Shown here: positions 33,290 through 41,937 of the stretch, piece after piece
Layout: each line of letters begins with the position of its first letter
Numbering within the stretch: position 1 is the first letter of the stretch
Assembly (NCBI GenBank): GCA_045660865.1
Contig: JAZREP010000017.1
Coordinates: 1 to 56,089 of the forward strand
Source: CAZRRV01 sp045660865
GTDB lineage: Bacteria; Bacillota; Clostridia; Oscillospirales; Acutalibacteraceae
DNA length: 56,089 bases
Direction: 5' to 3'
Notes under the pieces: model-generated
Seen by the model: the letters and a program-made list of their open reading frames with translations, nothing else
Database searches by the model: none
Told to the model about the DNA's origin: nothing
Made by a program: the position numbers and the translations under genes

Positions 33290-33483
33290 GTGCCAATATA
33301 CACAAATTTTTGCCAAATATTATACAAAATGCATAAATAAAAATTTAAAAATCTTTTAATTGCTTTTTCTGTTATACAAACTGCACAAAAAACAGCCTAT
33401 AAAGCTCTGTAATGAATAAATCTTAGGTTGCTTTTTGCAAGGCGCAATGTTAAAATGATAAAAAATAAAAAAGGTTGTAATGT

Positions 33484-34023
33484 ATGAAGAAAATATTAGA
33501 CCTATTTCTTACCTTTGCCAAAATTGGTGTTTGTACTTTTGGCGGGGGACTGACAATGTTACCAATGCTTAAATATGAATTGGTAGAAAAACGTGGCTGG
33601 ACAGATGAGGATAAACTGCTTAATTACTATGCGATAGGGCAGTGCACACCCGGTATAATCGCAGTAAACACCGCTACCTTTATCGGCTATGACCAAGCCG
33701 GTATCCTAGGCGGTATATTTGCTACATTAGGTGTTGTTTTCCCATCGGTAGTGATTATTTTGCTGGTCGCAGCTTTGCTTACCGGATTTATGGATAATAT
33801 TTACGTGGGATACGCTTTGGCAGGTGTTCGTGTTGCGGTCTGTGCAATGCTTACAAACACCTGTATTACGTTGGCTAAAAAGAGCCTCGTTGATATTTAT
33901 TGTACTATTGTTTATATCTTGGTATTACTGATTAGTATTTTCTTTTCCGTGCCGACTATCCTAATTGTTATTGTATCTGCGGTTGTAGGCGCATTGTATG
34001 CCCTTTTAAGGAGGAAATACTAA
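33484..34023 (+). CDS. chrA: Chromate transporter, first half-size CHR subunit
   Basis: 179 residues, one CHR domain with about five or six membrane segments. Signature: FLTFAKIGVCTFGGGLTMLPML near the start, then the loop YYAIGQCTPGIIAVNTATFIGY. Half-size CHR proteins work in pairs with the gene next door (stop and start overlap as TAATG). Family members export chromate; in gut anaerobes the natural anion may be another oxyanion. Confidence 0.9.
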   Translation: MKKILDLFLTFAKIGVCTFGGGLTMLPMLKYELVEKRGWTDEDKLLNYYAIGQCTPGIIAVNTATFIGYDQAGILGGIFATLGVVFPSVVIILLVAALLTGFMDNIYVGYALAGVRVAVCAMLTNTCITLAKKSLVDIYCTIVYILVLLISIFFSVPTILIVIVSAVVGALYALLRRKY

Positions 34024-34583
34024 TGACCTATATATATTTGTTTTTAGAATTCTTTAAAATCGGGCTCTTTGCAATAGGCGGCGGACCTGCAACTCTGCCG
34101 TTTTTGAGTGAGCTTGCAAACAAATCTTACGGTTGGTATTCCCAACAGGATTTGGCAAACTTTATAGCTATAAGTGAAGGAACACCGGGACCTATAGGTG
34201 TAAATATGGCAACCTATGCAGGCTATCACGCAGGCGGTATTTTGGGCGGTGTTATTGCAACGCTGGGTCTTATAGCACCGAGTTTAATCATTATTTTAAT
34301 TGTTGCCAGATTTTTAAAGGACTTTGGTGAAAACAGAATAGTAAAATCAGTCTTTTACGGTATAAGACCTGCGGTGGCGGGGCTTATTACCGTGGCAGTA
34401 CTAAATCTGTTTGGAATGGCGCTGTACACTTTAAAGGATAGTGTTCTTACATTGCATTGGCAACAAATTGCATTCTGCTTAATACTTTTTGGTTGTATGC
34501 AGATAAAGAAGCTTAAAAAACTGCACCCGATAATTTGGTTAGCGGCAGCTGCTGTTGTAGGAATAATTTTTAAATTCAAATAA
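34023..34583 (+). CDS. chrA: Chromate transporter, second half-size CHR subunit
   Basis: 186 residues, homologous to the preceding protein, as expected for the inverted halves of a long-chain CHR transporter. Visible motifs: FFKIGLFAIGGGPATLPFL at 8-26, then FIAISEGTPGPIGVNMATYAGYHAGG. Translation is coupled to the upstream gene by overlap, and a strong terminator follows. Confidence 0.9.
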   Translation: MTYIYLFLEFFKIGLFAIGGGPATLPFLSELANKSYGWYSQQDLANFIAISEGTPGPIGVNMATYAGYHAGGILGGVIATLGLIAPSLIIILIVARFLKDFGENRIVKSVFYGIRPAVAGLITVAVLNLFGMALYTLKDSVLTLHWQQIAFCLILFGCMQIKKLKKLHPIIWLAAAAVVGIIFKFK

Positions 34584-34622
34584 AAAACAAGGCAGGCACT
34601 AATTTGTGCCTGCCTTGTTTTT
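34584..34622. terminator. Bidirectional terminator, chromate transporter and rubredoxin units
   Basis: Stem aaacaaggcaggcac (34585-34599) / gtgcctgccttgttt (34606-34620), T runs both ways. The rubredoxin stop codon lies at its right edge. Confidence 0.9.
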
Positions 34623-34779
34623 ATTCTTCTGCAGAAAACTGGTCTTTGCCTACGCCGCAAAGCGGGCAAACCCAATCCTCCGGTACGTCAGCCCATGCTG
34701 TGCCGGGTGCAACACCATTATCGGGGTCGCCCAACTCCTCGTCATAGACATATCCGCAAATGTCGCAAACGTATTTCAT
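34621..34779 (-). CDS. Rubredoxin
   Basis: 52 residues: MKYVCDICGYVYDEE, then GTAWADVPEDWVCPLCGVGK. The two CxxC pairs (5/8 and 38/41) bind one iron. ATG 34779 is preceded by AAAGGAGG. Rubredoxin passes single electrons, here most likely to the flavodiiron protein and rubrerythrin encoded just upstream on the same strand. The length is exactly that of classical clostridial rubredoxins. Confidence 0.97.
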   Translation of the reverse strand: MKYVCDICGYVYDEELGDPDNGVAPGTAWADVPEDWVCPLCGVGKDQFSAEE

Positions 34780-34804
34780 AAAACAACCTCCTTTAATTAA
34801 AACT

Positions 34805-36643
34805 TTAATTTATAGGTTCAAAATCCTCAGCAGGGTGCTTGCACAAAGGGCAAACAAAATCTGCAGGGAGGGTTTCGCCTTCGTAAATATAACCGCATAT
34901 TTTACAAACAAAACCTTTTTTCTTCTCTGCGGTTTGATTAGGCTTAGGTTTAATATTGTCAAAATAATATTGGTAGGTTACACTTTCGGCATTTGAAAGA
35001 ACTGCAGCCTCGGTAACGTCGGCAATAAATAAGGTGTGCGTGCCGCAATCTATTGATTGAGTTACCTTAGCCGAGATAAATGCATTTGAATATTCTGTTA
35101 AATAATAAAGGCCGTTTTCACTGCGGGCAACCGAATTAAATCCTTCAAATTTATCAGTGTCCTTACCGCTACTAAAACCAAAACGCTCAAAAATAGAGAA
35201 AGGCGTATCTGTAGTGAGCACCGATACATTGAAGCAACCCGAGTCAAGTATCATTTTATTGGTAAAGTTAGCCTTGTTTACCGCAATTGTTATGCGTTTG
35301 GGGTTATCGGTAATTTGCATTACGGTGTTGATAATACAGCCGTTGTCCTTTTGACCCTTTGCTGTTAAGACAAACAGTCCGTAGGAAAGCTTGAACATTG
35401 CGCTAGGCTCGATTTTGCTTGTGTCAACCGTGTTTTCCGCTTTTGGCATACTGTCTACTATTGCACAAACCAACTCGCTTACTGCTTCGGTCTGTTCTGC
35501 TTTTAGGGATGACTTTAAGGACAAAACATTTTCGAGCAGAGTAATGTTTTTGCATTTGCTAAGCTCATCTTTAATTAACTTACCGGCAGAAGCAGCCCAA
35601 GTGCCGTTTTCAATTACGGCAATAGTTTTGTTTTGCAGATTATGGGCTACAAGGTCGTTAACCAATGCCTCCATAGGAGAAAAAATTCCGCCGTTATAGG
35701 TGGCTGAGGCTAACACAATGTGGCTGTAACGAAAAGCATCGGATACAATGTAAGATGGGTGTGTTAAAGACACATCGTACATTTTAATATTGGTAACACC
35801 CTGTTCAGCAAGGCGGGAAGCAATAATAGAAGCGGCATTTTCGGTGTGTCCGTAAATTGAGCCGTAGGCTATAAGCACGCCGTTCTCCTCAGGCGTGTAA
35901 CTGCTCCACTTATTGTATTTCTCAAAAATCCAAGATAAATTTTTGCGCCAGACAGGGCCGTGCAAAGGGCAGAGCATATTGATTTCAACTGTGGCAGCTT
36001 TTTTTAACAGCGCTTGAACCTGTGCACCGTATTTGCCAACAATGTTGGTGTAATATCTGCGTGCTTCATCTAAGTATACCTTTTCAAAATCAAGTTCGTC
36101 GGCAAAAATACTGCCGTCAACTGCGCCAAAGGTACCAAAGGCATCGGCTGAAAAAAGTATTTTATCGGTTGCATCATAAGTTACCATTGCTTCGGGCCAA
36201 TGTACCATAGGCGCCATCAAAAAGGTAAAGTTATGTTTGCCGGAGGATAATGTGTCACCCTCTTTTATAACAAAGACACGGCTGTCAATATCAAAGGAGA
36301 AAAACTGCTTAATCATTGCCAAGGTTTTTTGATTGCAAATTATATACAATTCGGGATAGCGCAAAACAAGTTCACTCATAGTGGCGCAATGGTCAGGCTC
36401 CATATGGTTGACAATTAAGTAGTTTAATTTGCGACCGTTTAAGACATATTCAAGATTTTCAAAAAAACGGGCCGATACAGCTTTGTCTACCGTATCAAAC
36501 AAAACGGTTTTTTCATCGAGTAATAAATATGAGTTGTAGGAAACGCCGTTCGGTATAGGATAAATATTTTCAAACAAATTTGTCCTACGGTCGTTTCCGC
36601 CGACCCAATAAAGGTCATTTGTTATTTTTTTAACGCAATGCAT
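34805..36643 (-). CDS. Flavodiiron protein fused to flavin reductase and rubredoxin
   Basis: 612 residues from ATG 36643 behind AGAGGTT. Domains in order: metallo-beta-lactamase-like diiron domain (about 1-245, HMEPDHCA in HxExDH form and later LHGPVW), flavodoxin (about 255-395, AYGSIYGHTENAA), flavin reductase domain (about 415-560, FKLSYGLFVLTAKG and TNKMI) and C-terminal rubredoxin (FVCKICGYIYEGETLPADFV and CPLC). It reduces O2 to water, or NO to N2O, with electrons from NAD(P)H through its own flavin reductase. It follows rubrerythrin in the same operon. Confidence 0.93.
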   Translation of the reverse strand: MHCVKKITNDLYWVGGNDRRTNLFENIYPIPNGVSYNSYLLLDEKTVLFDTVDKAVSARFFENLEYVLNGRKLNYLIVNHMEPDHCATMSELVLRYPELYIICNQKTLAMIKQFFSFDIDSRVFVIKEGDTLSSGKHNFTFLMAPMVHWPEAMVTYDATDKILFSADAFGTFGAVDGSIFADELDFEKVYLDEARRYYTNIVGKYGAQVQALLKKAATVEINMLCPLHGPVWRKNLSWIFEKYNKWSSYTPEENGVLIAYGSIYGHTENAASIIASRLAEQGVTNIKMYDVSLTHPSYIVSDAFRYSHIVLASATYNGGIFSPMEALVNDLVAHNLQNKTIAVIENGTWAASAGKLIKDELSKCKNITLLENVLSLKSSLKAEQTEAVSELVCAIVDSMPKAENTVDTSKIEPSAMFKLSYGLFVLTAKGQKDNGCIINTVMQITDNPKRITIAVNKANFTNKMILDSGCFNVSVLTTDTPFSIFERFGFSSGKDTDKFEGFNSVARSENGLYYLTEYSNAFISAKVTQSIDCGTHTLFIADVTEAAVLSNAESVTYQYYFDNIKPKPNQTAEKKKGFVCKICGYIYEGETLPADFVCPLCKHPAEDFEPIN

Positions 36644-36662
36644 ATTTAACCTCTTTTCAAAA

Positions 36663-36693
36663 TACGGGAACATACATTTAGTATGCTCCCGTA
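36663..36693 (-). other. Hairpin between rubrerythrin and flavodiiron genes
   Basis: Stem tacggg..catac (36663-36675) / gtatg..cccgta (36681-36693), then only a weak U run (TATTTTG). It probably attenuates rather than ends transcription into the downstream gene, or sets relative amounts. Confidence 0.5.
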
Positions 36694-36698
36694 AAGTC

Positions 36699-37235
36699 TT
36701 AATAGTTTTCTGCTTTAATTTGGAAATAGCTTTGCGGATGCTGGCATACAGGGCAAACCTCAGGTGCCTTCTTGCCGATTACTATATGACCGCAATTGGA
36801 GCATTGCCAGATTACATCGTTGTCTTTCGAGAAAACAAGACCGCCTTCAACATTAGCGAGCAGCTTTAAGTAGCGTTCCTCGTGTTCTTTTTCAATTTTT
36901 GCAACTTCTTCAAACAAATACGCAATATGGTCAAAGCCTTCTTCTTTTGCTTCCTTAGCAAAGGTTGCGTACATATCAGTCCATTCGTAGTTTTCACCTG
37001 CAGCGGCATCTTTAAGATTTTCTGCAGTTGAGGGAATGCCGTCGTGCAAAAGTTTAAACCAAATTTTTGCGTGCTCTTTTTCGTTTGCGGCTGTTTCTTC
37101 AAACAAGGCGGCAATTTGAACGTATCCATCCTTTTTAGCCTTAGAAGCGTAATAGGTGTACTTGTTGCGTGCTTGTGATTCACCTGCAAAAGCAGCCATT
37201 AAGTTTGCTTCGGTTTTTGTGCCTTTTAAATTCAT
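36699..37235 (-). CDS. rbr: Rubrerythrin
   Basis: 178 residues. A ferritin-like four-helix domain (1-140; AFAGESQARNKYTYYASKAK, FEETAANEKEHAKIWF and LFEEVAKIEKEHEERY give the ExxH diiron ligands) precedes a rubredoxin-like end with CSNCGH and CPVCQHP. It reduces hydrogen peroxide in anaerobes. First gene of the oxygen-defence operon, behind a promoter with a PerR-like box. Confidence 0.96.
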   Translation of the reverse strand: MNLKGTKTEANLMAAFAGESQARNKYTYYASKAKKDGYVQIAALFEETAANEKEHAKIWFKLLHDGIPSTAENLKDAAAGENYEWTDMYATFAKEAKEEGFDHIAYLFEEVAKIEKEHEERYLKLLANVEGGLVFSKDNDVIWQCSNCGHIVIGKKAPEVCPVCQHPQSYFQIKAENY

Positions 37236-37272
37236 AAAAATTCCTCCTAATACTTATTAATATATCAACTTT

Positions 37273-37287
37273 TTATAATTATTATAC
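37273..37287. promoter_or_regulatory. PerR-box-like operator upstream of rubrerythrin
   Basis: TTATAATTATTATAC differs from the PerR consensus TTATAATNATTATAA only at the last base. It covers the -10 element at 37281-37286, where a bound Fur-family repressor would block RNA polymerase. PerR control of rubrerythrin is established in Clostridium acetobutylicum. The perR gene is not in this window. Confidence 0.7.
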
Positions 37288-37308
37288 TGTATTTTTTTGG
37301 AAATTCAA
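37281..37308 (-). promoter_or_regulatory. Promoter of the rubrerythrin operon
   Basis: Minus-strand TTGAAT (37303-37308), 16-base spacer, TATAAT (37281-37286). Confidence 0.75.
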
Positions 37309-37339
37309 TAATAAAATTAAATGTTATGCCCTCTTTGAA

Positions 37340-38878
37340 CTACTGAGCGTTCAAGACCGGAACTTCACCTTTTTTAACCTGTTTAATCAATGCCTTTGCA
37401 GTATCAACAGTGGTTTGGTTAGGTATCATAACATAAGCCTTTCCGCTTGATGAATAGGGTTTTTTAGAAGCACCTGTGCCATCAGCAGAATAGGTAGTTA
37501 CGTTCCATTTCGTGCCGTCTTTAATTTGGTTTTGGATTAAGCGGCTGATTCTTTCGTAAGGCATATCAGTTTGGAAGGTTCCGGATATGGAACTTAAAAT
37601 ATCGGTATAGTTAGTAAGTAAAGCAGGGCTCATAGCCTTGTTTATTACACCGGTAATAACAGCCATTTGATTACGTCCGCGTTGGCGGTCACCGCCGGGC
37701 ATATGATATCTGTCTCTGGCAAAGACCAAAGCTTCCTTGCCATTTAAGAAATTCTCACCCTTTTCAAACTGTATACCGGCAGTTTTAAAACGGTATTGCG
37801 ATACAACCGTGACGCCGCCCAAAGCATCAACGATACCCTCAAAGCCGTCAAAGTTTAACCTAAAATAATAATCTATTTTAGTGTCATATAACATTTCAAG
37901 TGTTTCTCTGCTGACATTGATACCGTAAATTCCGGCGTGGGTTAATTTGTCGGGAACTCCGTCAGAGATTGATAGGGGAACATAAAAATCTCTTGGGGTT
38001 GATACAAGCAAAACCTGTCCGGTTTTTGTGTTTACTGTGGCTATAATGTTTACATCGCTGCGGCTTCTGCGTGAGACACTGCCACGGCAATCTATACCGC
38101 TAATATACACAGAAAAAACATCTTTTTGCTTTTCGGGTAATTCATTGGGCATATTGGTTCCGCTGTCGGTTTTTATCTTTAATGAATATAATTCGCGTAT
38201 TGAATCAACATCATTTTTATAATCGGGGGATTCCTCTAATAATTCCAATAAACTGCTGTTAATAATTAAGGCATTTACTTCTTCGGTAACTAATAAAGCA
38301 TCTAGCAATTCGCTAAGATTAACAAAGCCTAAATATTTAATTCTAACACCAAGTTTTTTAGAAAACTTGGTTATTGCAAGGTTGGTGACAGGGCGGTCCA
38401 AGTTATCCAAAATACCAAAGGTGTAGTCCTTAGTGTCGGAGAGCTTTTGTGCTGGGTCATCGTCTTTTACATATATACCAATCTGGGCATACTCAGCATT
38501 TGCATTCGTAATGCCACGCAGGGCGTTGCCGCCGATTGTAATATAATATGTACCGAAAATTTCAACAAGAAGAATAGAAAAAGCGAGAACGCTACCGATT
38601 ATTGCGCGAATATGCTTTCTAATATCCCAAGTTAAAAAAGAAGCAATAGCCGCAATTGCAACTAAAATTATACCGATAATAATCAATAAGCCTGACGGCA
38701 AAAATGAGATATGTATCAAAGATAGCATAAAAGCAAGGGTTGCTAAAACAAGTAAACCTGCTACAATGCGACCAAAAGCGTGAGGCTTGGAAGGGTTTTT
38801 AAAAAAGTTTAAAATCTGAGCTTTTGAAGGTGTCTTAATTTTAAGACCGAATATATTAAATTCTGAAGGTATTTTCAC
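37340..38878 (-). CDS. LytR-CpsA-Psr (LCP) family cell-wall glycopolymer ligase
   Basis: 512 residues. Several N-terminal membrane helices (about 38-115) are followed by an accessory domain (about 125-235) and the LCP domain (about 255-430): SGIDCRGSVSRRSRSDVNII, VSTPRDFYVPLS, LGGVTVVSQ and the Arg-rich ALVFARDRYHMPGGDRQRGRNQ. LCP enzymes attach teichoic acid or capsule polymers to peptidoglycan. The three to four N-terminal helices are more than the single helix of classical LytR, a variant common in Clostridia. It lies close to the PBP gene. Confidence 0.92.
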   Translation of the reverse strand: MKIPSEFNIFGLKIKTPSKAQILNFFKNPSKPHAFGRIVAGLLVLATLAFMLSLIHISFLPSGLLIIIGIILVAIAAIASFLTWDIRKHIRAIIGSVLAFSILLVEIFGTYYITIGGNALRGITNANAEYAQIGIYVKDDDPAQKLSDTKDYTFGILDNLDRPVTNLAITKFSKKLGVRIKYLGFVNLSELLDALLVTEEVNALIINSSLLELLEESPDYKNDVDSIRELYSLKIKTDSGTNMPNELPEKQKDVFSVYISGIDCRGSVSRRSRSDVNIIATVNTKTGQVLLVSTPRDFYVPLSISDGVPDKLTHAGIYGINVSRETLEMLYDTKIDYYFRLNFDGFEGIVDALGGVTVVSQYRFKTAGIQFEKGENFLNGKEALVFARDRYHMPGGDRQRGRNQMAVITGVINKAMSPALLTNYTDILSSISGTFQTDMPYERISRLIQNQIKDGTKWNVTTYSADGTGASKKPYSSSGKAYVMIPNQTTVDTAKALIKQVKKGEVPVLNAQ

Positions 38879-38966
38879 AATATCACCTCAAAGTTTTATA
38901 TGAACAATATTTTTTATATTTATATTATAATTATACTACCCTTATAGCAAAAAGCAAGCAAAATTA

Positions 38967-38991
38967 AAGCGGGATAATATAAATCCCGCTT
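38967..38991 (-). terminator. Terminator after the BofC-like gene
   Basis: Stem aagcgggat (38967-38975) / atcccgctt (38983-38991), with TTAATTTT after it on the minus strand. Confidence 0.7.
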
Positions 38992-39001
38992 CAGTGTTAC
39001 T

Positions 39002-39301
39002 TTAACTTCCAAAATCCTCAATGCGTGCTTCTAATTCCTCGTCATCCTTAATTTCAAGACCGTTTAAAATACTTTTGCGGTCGGCTTCCGGTAAATCGTC
39101 TAACTTTTGATCTTCAAAGATATAAAAAGGGGATTTGGCTTCACCTTTATAAATAGCGAAGGTGTCTTTGTGCGGTTGGATAATATAGGCATATTCGTCA
39201 TCGTTAACGTCGGCAGTAACGGTAATTAAAAAGGCAGAAAGAACAAAAACAGACGTAATAAGCGCCGCCAAAAAGATTTTTTTGTTATTCAAAAAACTCA
39301 C
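39002..39301 (-). CDS. Small secreted or anchored protein with a BofC-like C-terminus
   Basis: 99 residues: a signal-anchor helix (about 9-30) then a compact acidic domain with the order YIIQPHKDTFAIYKG, LDDLPEADRKSILNGLEI and a closing EDFGS. This strand-helix pattern recalls the C-terminal domain of BofC, a forespore regulator of pro-sigmaK processing, and related clostridial proteins of unknown role. It is divergent from the class A PBP gene, so a cell-wall or spore role is plausible but not shown. Confidence 0.6.
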   Translation of the reverse strand: MSFLNNKKIFLAALITSVFVLSAFLITVTADVNDDEYAYIIQPHKDTFAIYKGEAKSPFYIFEDQKLDDLPEADRKSILNGLEIKDDEELEARIEDFGS

Positions 39302-39454
39302 CTCACTGCTAGTATGCCCGAAAAAATAATTAAAAATTTAAAATTTTGTAATATAATGTAATACACTTTTAACATTTTTTGTGGTAATATATAAGTTACC
39401 GTATATAATGCCTATATATGCCTTGTTTCAAATTTGGCTATCGGAGGTGCAAAA

Positions 39455-41887
39455 ATGAAAGATAATGAATTTGAGCAAAATCAATATGAATACGACGATT
39501 ATGAGTTTGATGCAAAAGCATATCGCAAGATGTATGACAAGAGTAAGCGTCGTGCAAAGAGAAAAGGCAAAAGCTTGTTTGACTTAAAATTCTTTAGCAA
39601 TTTTCTAAAGAAGAAAAAGGGCAACAATCTTGATGAGGCGGACAAGAAAAAATTGTTCTGGTCCAGATTTTGGAAGATTGCGTTGTCAGCCTTTTTAGTC
39701 TTTGTAATTACAGGCTGCTTGGTTGTTGGCTCGGTTATGATTTATGCTTTCAACTTTGTTGATGCAGAAATGGCTGAGGACTTAGATAACCTTGCCATGA
39801 ATTTCACCACTACGGTTTATGTGCAGAACGAAAAATCGGGTGAGTGGGAAGAATACCAAAGACTGCACGGCGGAGAGAATCGAATTTGGGTTTCGCTCGA
39901 TAAGATACCCTACAATCTTCAAAAAGCGTATATAGCAATTGAGGATAAACGATTTGATGCGCATAACGGCGTAGACTGGAAGCGTACCTTCTCAGCCTTT
40001 GCTAATATGTTCTTGCATTTTTACGATTCAAACCAAGGTGGTTCTACAATTACTCAGCAGTTGGTAAAAAACCTTACGGGTGACCGTGAGCAGGATGCAA
40101 TGCGTAAAATCCGTGAGATTATGCGTGCGAGATACTTGGAGGACAATTTCCATAAGGATACCATTTTAGAATGTTATCTTAATGTAATAGGACTTGCTAA
40201 CGGTATAAGCGGCGTAGAGGTTGCAGCTAACTACTACTTTGACAAAAGCGTAGAAGAACTTACATTAGTAGAATGTGCTGCATTGGCGGCTATGGCCAAA
40301 GAGCCTGAACGCTACCGCCCAGACAAAAATCCTAATGACAATGCAAAGCGTCGTGCAACCGTATTATATGAAATGTACGACCAAGGCTATATTTCAAAAG
40401 AGGATTATGAAAAGGCAAAGTCAGCGGAGCTTGTGGTTGTTGCTTCCAAAGAAAACACCAAGGAGTTATCAGTAAACTCTTACTTTATTGATACTTTAAT
40501 TGAAGAGGTTATAAGCGATTTAGCCGAGACCTATAATTATGACGAAACTTATGCGGCAAAGAATTTCTATAACGGCGGTTATAAAATTTACTGCACAATG
40601 ATTCCCAGCATACAAAACACACTTGAAAGATATTACACCGATAAATCCTATTTCAAGGAAACACAAGAGTACCAAGGCAAAAAGCTTCCCGTACAGTCGG
40701 CAATGACCATTATGGATTACAGAGGTAATATCGTAGGTGTTGTCGGCGGCCAAGGTGAGAAAACGGTTAACCGTGGTAAAAACAGAGCAACCAGCGGTTT
40801 CAACCAACCCGGTTCAACCATTAAGCCCTTGTCGGTTTATGCACCTGCAATACAAAACAATGTTATTACCTATTCTTCTATTTTGACTGACAAAGCCACA
40901 TTGAAGAACGAAGGTAAAAACTGGCCCAGAAACTCCTATGGCTATTATGCCGGCGATATGTATGCTTATAAAGCCTTAGAGCGTTCGACAAATACCATTG
41001 CGGTTAATCTTATAGATAAGATGGGCTGGCAACAATCCTTTGACTTTGTGCGCAATACTGTCGGCTATACAACCTTCACGGAAAAAAGTGACCTTAACTT
41101 GGCTTCCTTGGGACTTGGCGGAAGCAGTAAGGGTATAACTACAACACAGGCGGCTGCCGCATTTGCTATATTCGGTAATCTCGGTAAATATTATGAGCCG
41201 ACCACTTATGTTGCGGTTACCGACCAGTTTAATAAGAAAAACATTCTCTCAAATGAAAATGTTGTACCTAAGGTAGCTATAAGTGAGGACACCGCAGGTG
41301 TTATGAATCATATGCTGCAAAGGGTTGTTTACGGTGAGCAGGGCACTGCTAAATCAATCGCTTCCTTTAGCACAAGATTCAAGGCCTTTGCAAAAACGGG
41401 TACCAGTAGTGATGCAAATGACTGCTGGTTAATCGGCGGTACACCTTATTATATCGGTGCGTGCTGGTACGGTTTTGACTATGATGCAAAAATTAAAACT
41501 ACATCAAGTGCCAGAACTCTTTGGAGAAAGGTTATGTCGGAGGTTCACTCTAAACTTCCTGCAAAAGAATTTGAAGAAAGCCGTTATGTCACTACAAGAA
41601 GATTCTGTAAAGAAACAGGTCTTGTAGCAACCAGTAAATGTATAGATGTTGGTGTTGGCTATTATAAAACAAGCTATATGCCTACTTGTACCAAGCATAC
41701 AGGTAAGCTGACGAATGAGTTGACTGACAGCGAAATCGATCAAATGACTTCGTCTGCAACCTCGTCTACAACTTCGGCAACTTCCTCTACAGCCTCGGTT
41801 ACATCTTCTAACACATCTCAGCCGACCGCTTCGCAAACCACAAGCACAACTACTTCAAACTCTACACAGAGCACAACAACTCAATAA
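39455..41887 (+). CDS. Class A penicillin-binding protein (PBP1A-type)
   Basis: 810 residues from ATG 39455, GGAGG 7 bases ahead. A basic cytoplasmic N-tail and one membrane helix (about 78-102) precede the glycosyltransferase GT51 domain (EDKRFDAHNGVDWKRT, GGSTITQQLVKNL) and the transpeptidase domain with SxxK in GSTIKPLS, SxN in ERSTNTIA and KTGTS. The last 50 residues are almost only Ser and Thr (SSATSSTTSATSS, TSTTTSNSTQ), a flexible wall-spanning tail. It polymerises and crosslinks peptidoglycan. Neighbours are an LCP protein and a BofC-like protein. Confidence 0.95.
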   Translation: MKDNEFEQNQYEYDDYEFDAKAYRKMYDKSKRRAKRKGKSLFDLKFFSNFLKKKKGNNLDEADKKKLFWSRFWKIALSAFLVFVITGCLVVGSVMIYAFNFVDAEMAEDLDNLAMNFTTTVYVQNEKSGEWEEYQRLHGGENRIWVSLDKIPYNLQKAYIAIEDKRFDAHNGVDWKRTFSAFANMFLHFYDSNQGGSTITQQLVKNLTGDREQDAMRKIREIMRARYLEDNFHKDTILECYLNVIGLANGISGVEVAANYYFDKSVEELTLVECAALAAMAKEPERYRPDKNPNDNAKRRATVLYEMYDQGYISKEDYEKAKSAELVVVASKENTKELSVNSYFIDTLIEEVISDLAETYNYDETYAAKNFYNGGYKIYCTMIPSIQNTLERYYTDKSYFKETQEYQGKKLPVQSAMTIMDYRGNIVGVVGGQGEKTVNRGKNRATSGFNQPGSTIKPLSVYAPAIQNNVITYSSILTDKATLKNEGKNWPRNSYGYYAGDMYAYKALERSTNTIAVNLIDKMGWQQSFDFVRNTVGYTTFTEKSDLNLASLGLGGSSKGITTTQAAAAFAIFGNLGKYYEPTTYVAVTDQFNKKNILSNENVVPKVAISEDTAGVMNHMLQRVVYGEQGTAKSIASFSTRFKAFAKTGTSSDANDCWLIGGTPYYIGACWYGFDYDAKIKTTSSARTLWRKVMSEVHSKLPAKEFEESRYVTTRRFCKETGLVATSKCIDVGVGYYKTSYMPTCTKHTGKLTNELTDSEIDQMTSSATSSTTSATSSTASVTSSNTSQPTASQTTSTTTSNSTQSTTTQ

Positions 41888-41891
41888 AATT

Positions 41892-41926
41892 AAAGACGCT
41901 GAGTGAGAACTCAGCGTCTTTTTTGT
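41892..41926. terminator. Bidirectional terminator between the PBP gene and the TVP38 gene
   Basis: Stem aagacgctgagt (41893-41904) / actcagcgtctt (41909-41920) with a GAGA loop and T run. Confidence 0.9.
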
Positions 41927-41937
41927 ATAAAGTTAAA

